Counted from the stretch's first letter, positions 1 to 8,730 are shown. The stretch: 64,000 bases of DNA from CALDCK01 sp050618055 (GCA_050618055.1 JBNLVK010000278.1:9109-73108); one strand, 5' to 3'. The notes: generated by a model from the sequence alone, not told the origin. A program made the numbers and translations.

Positions 1-1023
1 GACGCAGGCGTGCACCAGGTCGACCGCCTCGGCCGCCGCCAGCACGACGTTCGTGCTGGCCAGCTGGCAGCGGGCCTTCTCGCCCATGGCGAGGCGACCG
101 CGCACCTGCACCGCGGCCCACGCCTCGTCGTAGGCCTGGTGGAAGAAGGCGCGGGCCGCCGCCAGCAGACCCTCGGCGCGGGCCAGCCGCATCTGCACCA
201 CGCTGCGGTCGCGCAGCGCGCGTTCGGTGTAGGCGGGCACCCGGGCGCCGAGCCCGGTCAGCTCGTCGACCGCCGCCTGGGCGGCGCCGAGCGCCACCGT
301 GGCATGGCAGCCGACGGTGGCCCAGATGGCCAGCGGCGTGAGCGGCGTCGCGTAGGCGGGGGAGGGCTCTTCGAGCGGTCCGAAGGGCACGGCGCGCTCG
401 CGCGGCACGAACACGTCGCCGACCTCGACGTCGTGGCTTCCGGTGCCCCGCATGCCCAGGGTGTTCCAGTTCTCGACGATGCGGCACTCGTCGGCCGGGA
501 TCGCGGTGAGCAGGGTCTCGGGCCGGCCGTCGGCGTCGACGCGAGGCGTGTCGCCGTCGTGGACGTCGGCCAGTCCGATCAGCCAGGTGGCACCGTGGCA
601 GCCGCTGTTGAACGGGACGCGACCGCTGACGCGATAGCCGCCGTCGACCGGCTCGGCGCGGCGGTGCGGGTTGAAGGCTCCCGCGACGATCGCCTCCGGC
701 GCGCCGAACACCCGGTCGTTCGCGTCGTCCGGGAACCAGCCGCCGAACAGCTCGCTGGCGTTCGCGACCTGGAGGTTCCAGGCGGCGGCGCTGTCGACCC
801 GTGCCACCGCCTCGGCCACCCGGTACTCGCTGGTCGGATCCAGCTCGAGCCCCCCGCGCGTGCGCGGCCGGAACATGCGGAACAGGCCGGCGTCGCGCAG
901 CGCCTGGAGCACCGGCGGGGCCAGGCGCCGGTCGCGCTCGGCGTCGTCCGCGTGCTGGCGCAGCAGCGGGGCCAGCTTGTCCACGGTCTCGAACAGGTCT
1001 TCCAGCGTCACGGGTGCCGTCAT
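1..1023 (-). CDS. Acyl-CoA dehydrogenase / flavin-dependent monooxygenase family protein, partial
   Basis: The minus-strand frame is open from an ATG at 1023 to the window edge, so 341 codons are visible and the C-terminus is missing. The N-terminus (MTAPVTLEDLFETVDKL) leads into an acyl-CoA dehydrogenase N-terminal helical domain with R-x-GG-L-E-L. A middle beta domain contains WNTLGMRGTGSHDVEV followed by VFVP, the signature of the acyl-CoA dehydrogenase group that includes HsaA/DszC-type two-component flavin monooxygenases. By family it binds FAD or FMN and either dehydrogenates an acyl-CoA or hydroxylates an aromatic or steroid-like substrate; the choice cannot be made here. It is divergent from the AraC-type regulator at 1140, which may control it. 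Confidence 0.8.
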   Translation of the reverse strand, partial: MTAPVTLEDLFETVDKLAPLLRQHADDAERDRRLAPPVLQALRDAGLFRMFRPRTRGGLELDPTSEYRVAEAVARVDSAAAWNLQVANASELFGGWFPDDANDRVFGAPEAIVAGAFNPHRRAEPVDGGYRVSGRVPFNSGCHGATWLIGLADVHDGDTPRVDADGRPETLLTAIPADECRIVENWNTLGMRGTGSHDVEVGDVFVPRERAVPFGPLEEPSPAYATPLTPLAIWATVGCHATVALGAAQAAVDELTGLGARVPAYTERALRDRSVVQMRLARAEGLLAAARAFFHQAYDEAWAAVQVRGRLAMGEKARCQLASTNVVLAAAEAVDLVHACV

Positions 1024-1139
1024 CCGGGCTCTCCTCGCCTGGGTACGCGGGGATTGTGCGGCGGGGCGCCGGTCTGGCACAATGACAATAATCCGAACGA
1101 TCGGGACACGACCTCGAAGCGAGGGGAGGAGCGACGGCC

Positions 1140-2195
1140 TTGCCCGACTACGACCTGCCGGGCGTGCGCAGCCTTCCGCCGGCCGGCGAGGCGCGGCGCC
1201 GGCGGATCGTGGTCGTCACAAACCCGGCCGCGCGCTCGCTCGAGTACATGGGGCCGCTCCAGGTCTTCGACGAGGCCCGGCTGTTCCTCGACCACTACGG
1301 GCGGTCCGACCTGGCCTACGAGGTGGAGGTGGTGTCGACGGGCAGCGGGTCGATCTACGACCGCAAGGGCCTCTCGATCGCCGCGCCCACGCCCTACCAC
1401 CGGGTGCGCGGCCGGGTCGACACGCTGCTCTTCCAGGCCGTCGACGAGCACGATGCGTGCCTGCGCGACGAGCGCTTCATCGCCTGGGTGGCGAAGATGT
1501 CGCGGCGGGTGCGGCGCATCGTGAGCATCTGCACCGGCTCCTTCATCCTGGCCGAGGCGGGCGTGCTCGACGGACGCCGCGCCACCACCCACTGGTGCGC
1601 CTGCGCCGACTTCCGCCGCCGCTACCCGCAGGTGACGCTCGAGCGCGATCCCATCTACGTGCGCGACGGCCATGTCTACACCTCGGCGGGGGCGACGTCG
1701 GGCATGGACCTGGCCATCGCGCTGGTCGAGGAGGACTACGGAACCGAGTTCGCGCGCCGCGTGGCCCAGGGGCTGGTGATGTTCCTGCGTCGCCCGGGCA
1801 ACCAGGCCCAGTTCAGCGTGCAGGTCGCGACCGAGGTGCCCGACGCCGGCGCGGCGCGGGAGATCCAGAGCTACGTCTTCGACCACCTGGAGGGCGACCT
1901 GCGGGTGGAGGCGCTCGCCGAGCGCTTCGGCATGAGCCCGCGCAACTTCACCCGGGTCTTCACGCGGCGCGTGGGGCTGGCGCCCGGTCGCTACGTCGAG
2001 CAGTGCCGGCTGGAGCGGGCGCGCCAGTACCTGGAGGAGACCGACGAGCCCCTGGGCGAGATCGCCGCGCGCTGCGGCTACGCCACACCCGATGGCCTGC
2101 GCCTCGCCTTCGAGCGCAACCTGGGCGTCACCCCGAGCGCCTACCGGCGCCGCTTCGCGTCGTGCGCGTCGGACCGACACGCGGCCGCGGGATGA
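1140..2195 (+). CDS. GlxA-family transcriptional regulator (DJ-1/PfpI domain plus AraC HTH)
   Basis: 351 residues from a TTG start with a purine-rich GGGAGGAG at about 1122-1129. Residues about 20-190 form a DJ-1/PfpI (class I glutamine amidotransferase-like) domain with the nucleophile-elbow segment SICTGSFILAEAG. Residues about 240-345 are an AraC-type double HTH (LRVEALAERFGMSPRNFTRVF, then ARQYLEE...IAARCGYATPDGLRLAFERNLGVTPSAYRRRF). By family this is a DNA-binding activator whose N-terminal domain senses a small metabolite. It is divergent from the flavoenzyme at 1-1023 and directly upstream of the SDR at 2227, so it may control one or both. Confidence 0.88.
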   Translation: MPDYDLPGVRSLPPAGEARRRRIVVVTNPAARSLEYMGPLQVFDEARLFLDHYGRSDLAYEVEVVSTGSGSIYDRKGLSIAAPTPYHRVRGRVDTLLFQAVDEHDACLRDERFIAWVAKMSRRVRRIVSICTGSFILAEAGVLDGRRATTHWCACADFRRRYPQVTLERDPIYVRDGHVYTSAGATSGMDLAIALVEEDYGTEFARRVAQGLVMFLRRPGNQAQFSVQVATEVPDAGAAREIQSYVFDHLEGDLRVEALAERFGMSPRNFTRVFTRRVGLAPGRYVEQCRLERARQYLEETDEPLGEIAARCGYATPDGLRLAFERNLGVTPSAYRRRFASCASDRHAAAG

Positions 2196-2226
2196 GCGAT
2201 GCTCGGTCCGTCGAGCAGGAGGGAGC

Positions 2227-3069
2227 ATGTCCATCTGGCAGGGCAGGAGTGCGATCGTCACCGGGGGCGGCTCCGGCATCGGGAAGGCCCTGGGGGCCGA
2301 GCTGGCGCGGCGCGGGGCGGTGGTCTGGCTCTCCGACGTGGACGGCGACGCCGCGGCCGCGGCCGCGAAGGAGGTCGGCCACGACGCCCGCTGCGTGGCC
2401 CTCGACGTGACCGATGCCGACGCCGTGAAGCGGCACGTCGATGACGTCGCCGCGAGCCACGGACGCATCGACGCCGTCTTCAACAACGCCGGCATCGGCG
2501 TGGGCGGCGACATCCGCGAGCTGAACCGGGCCCACTTCGACCGCTGCCTCGACGTGAACGTGCGCGGCGTGGTGCACGGCATCCTGGCCGCCTTCCCGCG
2601 CATGCAGGAGCAGGGCGGCGGCATCATCGTCAACACGGCCTCTGCCGCCGGACTGCTGCCGCTTCCGCTGATGGCGCCCTACTGCATGAGCAAGCACGCG
2701 GTGGTGGGTCTCAGCAACTCGCTGCGCCCGGAGGCGGCGCGCCACGGCGTCCGGATGAACGTGCTGTGTCCGACGGCCATCGAGACGCCGCTGCTGGAGA
2801 CCGACGTCTCCCAGCAGCTCGGCGCCACCTGGCGGCCCGACATCCGCGCCTACCTGACCCGCGTGGGCGGACCGCCGTACCCGGTCGAGCGCTTCGTCGC
2901 CTACGCCCTCGACCAGGTCGAGCGGAACCGGGGCACGATCGTGGCGCCGGCCGGCGCCCGCGTACGGCTGGCCGTCGCCCGCTGGTTCCCGGGCCTGGTG
3001 GAGCGCCTCTCGAAGCAGGCGTACGAGGAGATGCTCGCCACGCGCCCGGCGGATGCGGCGGAGCGCTGA
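2227..3069 (+). CDS. Short-chain dehydrogenase/reductase (SDR)
   Basis: 280 residues. The ATG at 2227 is chosen over an upstream in-frame start because GCAGGAGGG lies just before it and because the Rossmann fold then begins at residue 8. The cofactor loop TGGGSGIG is at residues 12-19 and NNAG starts at about 86. The catalytic set is Ser139 (NTASAAG), Tyr152 and Lys156 (YCMSK), which makes it a classical SDR with an intact active site. The substrate is not evident. The gene follows the GlxA-type regulator by 31 bp and may be co-transcribed with it. The C-terminal 60 residues carry a basic stretch of the kind seen in membrane-associated SDRs. Confidence 0.88.
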   Translation: MSIWQGRSAIVTGGGSGIGKALGAELARRGAVVWLSDVDGDAAAAAAKEVGHDARCVALDVTDADAVKRHVDDVAASHGRIDAVFNNAGIGVGGDIRELNRAHFDRCLDVNVRGVVHGILAAFPRMQEQGGGIIVNTASAAGLLPLPLMAPYCMSKHAVVGLSNSLRPEAARHGVRMNVLCPTAIETPLLETDVSQQLGATWRPDIRAYLTRVGGPPYPVERFVAYALDQVERNRGTIVAPAGARVRLAVARWFPGLVERLSKQAYEEMLATRPADAAER

Positions 3070-3266
3070 GCCGGCCTCCCGACCCCCCGGCCGCTGCCCG
3101 GTCGTTGGTCGGCCGGCGCCGGCCGCTGCCTCGAATCCGGGCGGCGGGTGCGGCCTGCGGGTGGGATCCGGCGTCGATGGGCGGCGGGTTGCCCAGTCCC
3201 GGCCGGCCCCGGGCGGCACGCGACTTGCTCGGACATGGATCCGTCGATCGATTCCGAGGAGTCCGC

Positions 3267-4097
3267 ATGCCGAAGGCCGCGAAGACGAACGCCGTGGTGG
3301 GAGACATCAAGGCGAAGAAGCTGAAGCTCGCCACCGACGTCTACGAAAGGGAGCTGGCGCGCCTGCACGTCGAGCTGGTGAAGCTCCAGGAGTGGGTGAA
3401 GCACGAGGGGCTGCGCATCGTCGTCATCTTCGAGGGGCGCGACGCCGCCGGAAAGGGCGGCGTGATCAAGCGCATCACCGAGAGCCTGAACCCGCGCATC
3501 TGCCGGGTCGTCGCCCTGGGCACCCCGACCGAGCGGGAGAAGAAGCAGTGGTACTTCCAGCGCTACGTCGCCCACCTGCCGGCGGCCGGCGAGATCGTGC
3601 TGTTCGACCGCAGCTGGTACAACCGGGCCGGCGTCGAGCGCGTGATGGGCTTCTGCAGCGATCCGGAGTACCAGGAGTTCCTGCGCTCCTGCCCCGAGTT
3701 CGAGCGCATGCTGGTGCGCGCCGACATCCAGGTCGTCAAGTACTGGTTCTCGGTCAGCGACGACGAGCAGGAGCGGCGCTTCCAGCGGCGCATGAAGGAC
3801 CCGACGCGCAGCTGGAAGCTCAGCCCGATGGACGTCGAGTCGCGCTCGCGCTGGGTCGAGTACTCGCGGGCCAAGGACGAGATGTTCGAGCACACCGACA
3901 TCGAGCAGGCGCCCTGGTACGTGGTGAACGCCGACTCGAAGAAGCGGGCCCGGCTGAACTGCATCTCCCACCTGCTGAGCCAGGTCGACTACGAGGACCT
4001 GACGCCCACGCCGCCGATCCTGCCCGAGCGCCCCAAGCCCAAGGGCTACGTCCGGCCGCCCATCGAGGACCAGAACTTCGTGCCCGAGCGCTGGTAG
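3267..4097 (+). CDS. ppk2: Polyphosphate kinase 2 (PPK2 family)
   Basis: 276 residues from the ATG at 3267, preceded by CGAGGAG. PPK2 enzymes transfer phosphate between polyphosphate and nucleotides (NDP to NTP or NMP to NDP). The Walker A region GRDAAGKGG is at 57-65. The downstream LFDRSWYNRAGVERVMGFC segment, with Asp114, is the Walker B/lid signature. PTEREKKQWYFQRY and the C-terminal SRWVEYSRAKDEMFEHTDI-type segments are also family hallmarks. A one-domain length near 270 fits class I. A longer in-frame upstream extension exists but shows no family similarity. Subclass and preferred nucleotide cannot be read reliably from the sequence. Confidence 0.93.
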   Translation: MPKAAKTNAVVGDIKAKKLKLATDVYERELARLHVELVKLQEWVKHEGLRIVVIFEGRDAAGKGGVIKRITESLNPRICRVVALGTPTEREKKQWYFQRYVAHLPAAGEIVLFDRSWYNRAGVERVMGFCSDPEYQEFLRSCPEFERMLVRADIQVVKYWFSVSDDEQERRFQRRMKDPTRSWKLSPMDVESRSRWVEYSRAKDEMFEHTDIEQAPWYVVNADSKKRARLNCISHLLSQVDYEDLTPTPPILPERPKPKGYVRPPIEDQNFVPERW

Positions 4098-4109
4098 TCC
4101 CGGACGCGG

Positions 4110-4676
4110 CTAGCGCGCGTCGCGAGGGTGCTCGTGCTCGCGGCAGATCCGCTCGCTGTCGCGCGCGGAAAGGGGCTCCTGGGTGAGGCCGCAGCGGTAG
4201 CGGCTTCGGCCCAGCCGCTCGAAGAAGCGGCAGGAGGCGCAGACGCCGAAGCTCCGCCGTCCGTTGGCCCGCTGGAGCGTTCGGAGCCACTGCTCGAGGG
4301 CGCGATCGATGGACTGCCCTCCGGCGGCCTGGGCGGTCGCCCGTTCGATCGCGTTCCGCGAGCGGCTTCGCAGGACCTTGCGCCCGGCGGGGGTCGGCTC
4401 GAGGTGGCTCACGCGGCGGTCGGACTCGTCCGCGCGGCGGCGGACCAGACCCTTCTCCTCGAGCCGCTGGATCGACTGCGACACGGTGCCCCGGGTGAGC
4501 GCCAGGTACTCGGCGACCGCCGCGGGCGTGTCGCTGTAGCGGTTGCACCGGTCCAGGTAGGCCAGCACGTCGAGCTGGACCGGCTGCAGGCCGGCGGCGT
4601 GCGCCGTCTCGCGATCCTCGGCACGGATCAGGTTCCCGATCCGCTCGAGGAGATCGACTCGTCGCCTCGCCGCCAT
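4110..4676 (-). CDS. MarR-family transcriptional regulator with C-terminal cysteine cluster
   Basis: 188 residues. Residues about 30-105 form a MarR winged helix (VAEYLALTRGTVSQSIQRLEEKGLVRRR, then a wing with DRRVSHLEPTPAGR). The C-terminal extension contains Cys146-x2-Cys149, Cys162 and Cys178 followed by His181/His183. This looks like a metal or redox-sensing site; the ligand is not known from sequence. It is divergent from the protoglobin at 4781. Two palindromes sharing TAnCGAnTCGnTA lie in the 104-bp intergenic region, one 11 bp before this start codon and one before the globin, so it probably represses itself and the globin. Confidence 0.87.
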   Translation of the reverse strand: MAARRRVDLLERIGNLIRAEDRETAHAAGLQPVQLDVLAYLDRCNRYSDTPAAVAEYLALTRGTVSQSIQRLEEKGLVRRRADESDRRVSHLEPTPAGRKVLRSRSRNAIERATAQAAGGQSIDRALEQWLRTLQRANGRRSFGVCASCRFFERLGRSRYRCGLTQEPLSARDSERICREHEHPRDAR

Positions 4677-4687
4677 GGCCGGAATGA

Positions 4688-4700
4688 TAGCGAGTCGCTA
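4688..4700. promoter_or_regulatory. Palindromic operator 1 (MarR-proximal)
   Basis: Perfect 6-bp arms around one central base, matching TAnCGAnTCGnTA. It is 11 bp upstream of the marR-type start codon and matches the second palindrome at 4749-4761 at every fixed position. Binding by the adjacent MarR protein is inferred. Confidence 0.65.
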
Positions 4701-4745
4701 CGAAAAGCGCGCCGGGCCCTTGACGCCGGCGTGGAGCTGGGTCAG

Positions 4746-4764
4746 TAGTATCGACTCGATACTA
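4746..4764. promoter_or_regulatory. Palindromic operator 2 (globin-proximal)
   Basis: A perfect 19-bp palindrome: 9-bp arms around one central C at 4755. Its inner 13 bp (4749-4761) match TAnCGAnTCGnTA, the same pattern as operator 1. It ends 17 bp before the globin ATG, so a bound repressor would block transcription initiation or clearance. Confidence 0.7.
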
Positions 4765-4780
4765 TAAACAGGAGGACGCA

Positions 4781-5443
4781 ATGCGTCTCTTCGTCTCAGG
4801 AGTCCTGCTCATGTCACTCATCGCATCCACGGCCCAGGCCGGCGACCGTCCCAGCGCGACCGAGGTCCCGGGGTACACCTACGGCACGGCGGGGCTCCCG
4901 TCCGCCCCGATCAGCCTGGAGGAGCTGCAGCTCATCCAGGGGGCGCTGCTCTTCGGCGAGGAGGACGTCCGCTACCTGCGGATGTCCCGGGACGTGCTGG
5001 CGGACCAGGTGGAAGACGTCCTGGACGTCTGGTACGGCTTCGTGGCCGCGACGCCCCAGCTGGTCCAGTACTTCGGCGACGTACGCACCGGCGAGCCGGA
5101 CGCCGCCTACCTGGGGGCGGTGCGAAAGCGCTTCGGCCAGTGGATCCTCGACACGGCCGAGGCGCGCTACGACCAGGCCTGGCTCGACTACCAGTTCGAG
5201 ATCGGCCGGCGCCACCACAGCGTCGGCAAGAACCGGACCGACGGCGTGGACAGCGTTCCGATCATCCACTTCCGCTACCTGGCGGCGCTCCACTTTCCGA
5301 TCACGGCGACGCTGCGGCCGTTCCTGGCCAACAAGGGACACGGCGCGGAGGACGTGGAGAAGATGCAGGACGCCTGGCGGAAGGCGGTCCTGCTCCAGGT
5401 GATCCTCTGGTCGTACCCCTACGTCGGGGAAGGGGAGTTCTAG
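4781..5443 (+). CDS. Protoglobin-domain protein with signal peptide
   Basis: 220 residues. AGGAGG is 6 bp before the ATG. Residues 1-20 are a signal peptide ending AQA. The rest matches the single-domain protoglobin/globin-sensor fold: the pre-helix SLEELQLIQGALLFGEEDVRYLRM, a central DVWYGFVA helix, and the proximal haem histidine region FEIGRRHH (His145/His146). Protoglobins bind O2, CO or NO at haem; most known ones are cytoplasmic, so export is unusual. No signalling domain is attached. Control by the divergent MarR protein through the shared operators is inferred. Confidence 0.85.
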   Translation: MRLFVSGVLLMSLIASTAQAGDRPSATEVPGYTYGTAGLPSAPISLEELQLIQGALLFGEEDVRYLRMSRDVLADQVEDVLDVWYGFVAATPQLVQYFGDVRTGEPDAAYLGAVRKRFGQWILDTAEARYDQAWLDYQFEIGRRHHSVGKNRTDGVDSVPIIHFRYLAALHFPITATLRPFLANKGHGAEDVEKMQDAWRKAVLLQVILWSYPYVGEGEF

Positions 5444-5507
5444 CCCGGACGCGAGAGCGAGGGGCTGCCGCCATCGACGGGGGCCTCGTCCGGCACCCGC
5501 GGGTCGG

Positions 5508-6683
5508 TCAGCCGGCCTGGGGGGCGCGGGGCGAGGCCTCGGGCGAGAACCAGCCCCGGGTGCGCAGGCAGAAGCGGACCAGCGCCAGCATCAGCGGCAC
5601 CTCGATGAGGACGCCGACCACCGTGGCGAGCGCGGCGCCCGACGACAGGCCGAAGAGCATGACCGCGGTGGCGATGGCCACCTCGAAGTGGTTGCTCGCC
5701 CCGATCATGGCGGTCGGCGCGGCATCCTCGTATCGGAGGCCGGCCGCCTTGGCCAGCGCATAGGCGAGCCCGAAGATGAGCAGCGTCTGGATCGTCAGCG
5801 GCACGGCGATCCAGAGGATGGTGAGCGGGTTGGCCAGGATGACGTCTCCCTTGAACGAGAACAGCAGCACCAGCGTCAGCAGCAGCGCACCGATGGTGAT
5901 CGGCGTGAGCACGTGCAGGAACCTCTCCTGGAACCACGCCTCACCGCGGGCCGCGATGATCCAGCGACGCGACAGGAACCCCGCGACCAGCGGCAGGGCG
6001 ACGTAGACGCTGATCGAGAGCAGCAGCGCCTGCCAGGGAACCGGCAGGCGGCCCACGCCGAGCAGGAAGCCGCCGAGCACCCCGTAGAGGACGAGCATGG
6101 TGAGCGAGTTGAGCGCCACCATGACCAGCGTGTGCCCGTCGCTGCCCCGGGCGAGATAGCCCCAGACCAGGACCATCGCCGTGCAGGGCGCGACCCCCAG
6201 CAGGATGCAGCCCGCCAGGTAGCTCCGCCAGAGGGGCACCTCGAGCAGCTTCACGCCGTCCCGGACCACGACCTCGCCGGCGCCGTAGCGGGCCCCCTCG
6301 GCCAGGTCCAGGCCGAAGGGAAGCTTCACCAGGTCCGTCGCCTCCGGCCCGATGAAGCCGAGGAAGACGCTGCCCAGGAAGAAGCTCGCGATGGCCAGCA
6401 TCGTGAACGGCTTCACGCACCAGTTGACGAAGAGGGTGAGCGCGACCGGTCGCACGCTCCGGCCCGCCGCCACCACCTCGGCGAAGTCGATCTTCACCAT
6501 GATCGGGTACATCATGAAGAAGAGACAGATGGCGATCGGGATCGAGACCACGGGCGCACCGTCCACGTCGAGGGTCATTCCGTCGAGGGTGCGCGCCAGG
6601 TCGGGGGCCACCCGCCCGAGAGCGATCCCGGCCACCATGCACAGGAAGACCCAGAGCGTGAGCAGTCGCTCGAAGCCGTCCAT
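5508..6683 (-). CDS. acr3: ACR3-family arsenite efflux permease
   Basis: 391 residues with about ten hydrophobic membrane segments. The family core is clear: FFMMYPIMVKIDF, LFVNWCVKPFTM, the functional cysteine in GVAPCTAMVLVW (Cys167), and ASNHFEVAIA near the end. ACR3 proteins export As(III) across the inner membrane. The protein is longer than the usual ~350 residues because of an insert at about 108-150, between the segment ending LGFI and the Cys167 helix. It lies 32 bp downstream of arsR, so the two form an arsR-acr3 operon. No arsC or arsM is visible in the window. Confidence 0.93.
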   Translation of the reverse strand: MDGFERLLTLWVFLCMVAGIALGRVAPDLARTLDGMTLDVDGAPVVSIPIAICLFFMMYPIMVKIDFAEVVAAGRSVRPVALTLFVNWCVKPFTMLAIASFFLGSVFLGFIGPEATDLVKLPFGLDLAEGARYGAGEVVVRDGVKLLEVPLWRSYLAGCILLGVAPCTAMVLVWGYLARGSDGHTLVMVALNSLTMLVLYGVLGGFLLGVGRLPVPWQALLLSISVYVALPLVAGFLSRRWIIAARGEAWFQERFLHVLTPITIGALLLTLVLLFSFKGDVILANPLTILWIAVPLTIQTLLIFGLAYALAKAAGLRYEDAAPTAMIGASNHFEVAIATAVMLFGLSSGAALATVVGVLIEVPLMLALVRFCLRTRGWFSPEASPRAPQAG

Positions 6684-6715
6684 CCGCCGGTCTTCCGACG
6701 GGCTCCCCTCTCCCC

Positions 6716-7060
6716 TCATCGGCAGCGCAGCCGGGCTTCCAGTCCGGCCAGCCGCGCGCGGTCCGCGGCCAGGTCGTCGACGTCGCCGAGACAGCTGGCC
6801 ACACAGCGGAGCAGGGTCCGGTGCAGCGGCGTCTTCGGCCGTGCCAGCGAGTAGAACTTCCACTTCCCGTCGGTGCGCACCTCGACCAGGTCCGCGTCCC
6901 GCAGCATCGCCAGGTGTCGCGACACCTTCGGCTGGAGCAGGCCGAGCACCTCGCAGAGATCGCACACGCAGATCTCCTTCTCCGCCTGGAGGAGGTTGAG
7001 GATGCGCAGGCGGGTCGGGTTCGCGAAGGCCCCGAACAGGTCTGAGGGAGTTATATTCAT
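6716..7060 (-). CDS. arsR: ArsR-family arsenic-responsive repressor
   Basis: 114 residues from the ATG at 7060. A winged helix runs from NPTRLRILNLL to KVSRHLAMLRDADLVEVRTDGKWKFYSL. The As(III)/Sb(III) site CVCDLC (Cys31, Cys33, Cys36) lies in the helix before the recognition helix, as in classical ArsR. A TTG at 7096 in the same frame could add 12 residues, but the family begins near MNITPSD. The inverted repeat at 7053-7072 overlaps the ATG and is the likely operator. A conventional Shine-Dalgarno is not apparent. The acr3 gene follows. Confidence 0.92.
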   Translation of the reverse strand: MNITPSDLFGAFANPTRLRILNLLQAEKEICVCDLCEVLGLLQPKVSRHLAMLRDADLVEVRTDGKWKFYSLARPKTPLHRTLLRCVASCLGDVDDLAADRARLAGLEARLRCR

Positions 7061-7072
7061 AAAATCGAATAT
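7053..7072. promoter_or_regulatory. arsR: Candidate ArsR operator
   Basis: Inverted repeat ATATTC-N8-GAATAT (arms 7053-7058 and 7067-7072) in an AT-rich patch that is unusual for this DNA. It overlaps the arsR start codon at 7058-7060, so a bound repressor would sit at or just after the promoter. Binding is inferred from position and symmetry. Confidence 0.55.
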
Positions 7073-7105
7073 GATCGGTTCGGGCCGTGGTGTCAAGCGA
7101 TCGGG

Positions 7106-8647
7106 TCAGCCCGCCGGCACCAGCCTCACGATCCGGCTCCCCGACGCGTGTTCCAGCAGCAGGTAGAGGCTGCCGTCGGCGGCGGTCTCGACGTCGCGGA
7201 TGCGCGCCAGGTCGCGCAGCAGGACCTCGCTGTGCACCCAGGTGTCGCCGTCGAGCACGATCCGCTGCAGCTCGGCCGCCTTCAGCGTCCCGACGATGAG
7301 CTGGCCGCGCCACTCCGGGAAGGCGTCGCCGTCGTAGACGACGAAGCTCGACACTGCGGGTGCGGGCGTCAGGTCGACGACCGGCGGCTCGATGGCGTCG
7401 AGGTCGGGCTCGATGCCGAGCTGCTCGCCGTACTCGACCGGCGTGCCGTCGTAGTCGAGCCCCTTCGAGACCAGCGGCCAGCCGTAGTTGCGGCCCGGTC
7501 GCAGGTGGTTCACCTCGTCGCCGCCGCGCGGACCCATCTCGGTGCCCCACAGACGGCCGGTGCGCCGGTCGACCTCGAGCCCCTGCGGGCTGCGGTGGCC
7601 GTAGGTCCAGATGCTCGGCATGGCGTTCGGTACGCCGACGAAGGGGTTGTCCTGCGGGATGCGGCCGTCGTCGTGCACGCGATGGACCTTGCCGTAGGGC
7701 AGCGCCAGGTCCTGGATGCCCAGGTAGTTCGCCGGGCCCTTCATGCCCACGCTGAGGAAGACGTGGCCCTCGCCGTCGAAGGCGATGCGCCCCCCGGCGG
7801 TCATGTCGCTCATGGAGGTGTAGGTCGAGGGATCGGCGCTCCACACGACCTCCTCGTCCACCCAGGCCCCGTCGCGGATGCGACCGCGCACCAGCCGGTT
7901 CATGGATCGCGGGATCAGTGCGCCGTCCACCTCCGGGCAGCCGCGGCACAGGTCGCCGTGGTGGAGGTAGATCCAGCCGTTGGTCGCATGGTCGGGGTGC
8001 GCTTCCACGTCGAGCAGCCAGCCGACGCCCTGCTCGAGCGGGCCCAGCTTGACGCCGAAGCCGGTGTCGGGCGTGCCCGTCACGAGCGTGGAAGTGCCGT
8101 CCGGCGACACGACGCGCAGGCCGCGCTTCTTCTCCGTCACCAGGATGCGGCCGTCCGGCAGCAGGGCGATCGAGTAGGGCAGGGGGTCGAGGCCCTCGGC
8201 GACGGTCTCGACGCGGAAGCCGTGGCGCTCGCTGGCGACGATGCCGTCGGGCAGGATGAGCGGCGCGTCGACCTTGAACTCGGTGAAGCGGCGCTCGACG
8301 CGCCGCTCGGCGATGTAGATCGCCAGGCTGCGGATCTCGGCCGCGCCCAGCGTGGCGGACCAGGCGGGCATGCCGCGCTCGGGGAAGCCCGCGGCGATGC
8401 TGCGCTCGATCGCTTCGACCGAGTCGCCGTGGGTGAGCAGCGCGCCGGCGAGCGCCGGGCCCTGCGCCGCTCCCTCGAGCTGTGTGCCGTGGCACACGGC
8501 GCAGTTCTCCGCGTAGACCGGCTCGAAGGGATCGTGGGAGGTGGCCCAGCGGATGAAGAGCATCACGCCGACCACCGCGACGAGCAGCAGGCCTCCCAGG
8601 CCGGCCAGCACCTGGAGCACGCGTCTGCGCAACCTCGTTCGGGCCAT
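7106..8647 (-). CDS. Cytochrome c / PQQ-type sugar dehydrogenase (GSDH) fusion
   Basis: 513 residues. An N-terminal signal anchor (about 11-33) is followed by a class I cytochrome c domain with CAVCH (Cys49, Cys52, His53) and the probable axial Met93 in RGMPAW. From about 130 to the end is a six-bladed beta-propeller of the glucose/sorbosone dehydrogenase family (LLPDGRILVTEKKRGLRVV, the GGRIAFDGEGHVFLSVG blade, and GHRSPQGLEVD...GTEMGPRGGDEVN). By family it oxidises a periplasmic sugar or aldehyde using PQQ and passes electrons to the fused haem. The substrate is unknown and no PQQ synthesis genes are in view. arsR follows 45 bp downstream. Confidence 0.88.
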   Translation of the reverse strand: MARTRLRRRVLQVLAGLGGLLLVAVVGVMLFIRWATSHDPFEPVYAENCAVCHGTQLEGAAQGPALAGALLTHGDSVEAIERSIAAGFPERGMPAWSATLGAAEIRSLAIYIAERRVERRFTEFKVDAPLILPDGIVASERHGFRVETVAEGLDPLPYSIALLPDGRILVTEKKRGLRVVSPDGTSTLVTGTPDTGFGVKLGPLEQGVGWLLDVEAHPDHATNGWIYLHHGDLCRGCPEVDGALIPRSMNRLVRGRIRDGAWVDEEVVWSADPSTYTSMSDMTAGGRIAFDGEGHVFLSVGMKGPANYLGIQDLALPYGKVHRVHDDGRIPQDNPFVGVPNAMPSIWTYGHRSPQGLEVDRRTGRLWGTEMGPRGGDEVNHLRPGRNYGWPLVSKGLDYDGTPVEYGEQLGIEPDLDAIEPPVVDLTPAPAVSSFVVYDGDAFPEWRGQLIVGTLKAAELQRIVLDGDTWVHSEVLLRDLARIRDVETAADGSLYLLLEHASGSRIVRLVPAG

Positions 8648-8730
8648 CGTCCTTCGCCGGGGGCGCGGCGGCAGTGTAGGGGGTTCCCCGGCCGGAGGCT
8701 GCCCGATCCAGCGAGTCGCCCTTGCCCGCG

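Noticed and set aside
1062..1110. TGGCAC near 1076 as a sigma-54 promoter
   Set aside because: No TTGC-type -12 element follows at the required spacing.
10..1524. 504-codon plus-strand frame at the window start
   Set aside because: It is the shadow of the flavoenzyme on the minus strand and runs into the AraC-type regulator in a different frame; no domain is recognisable.
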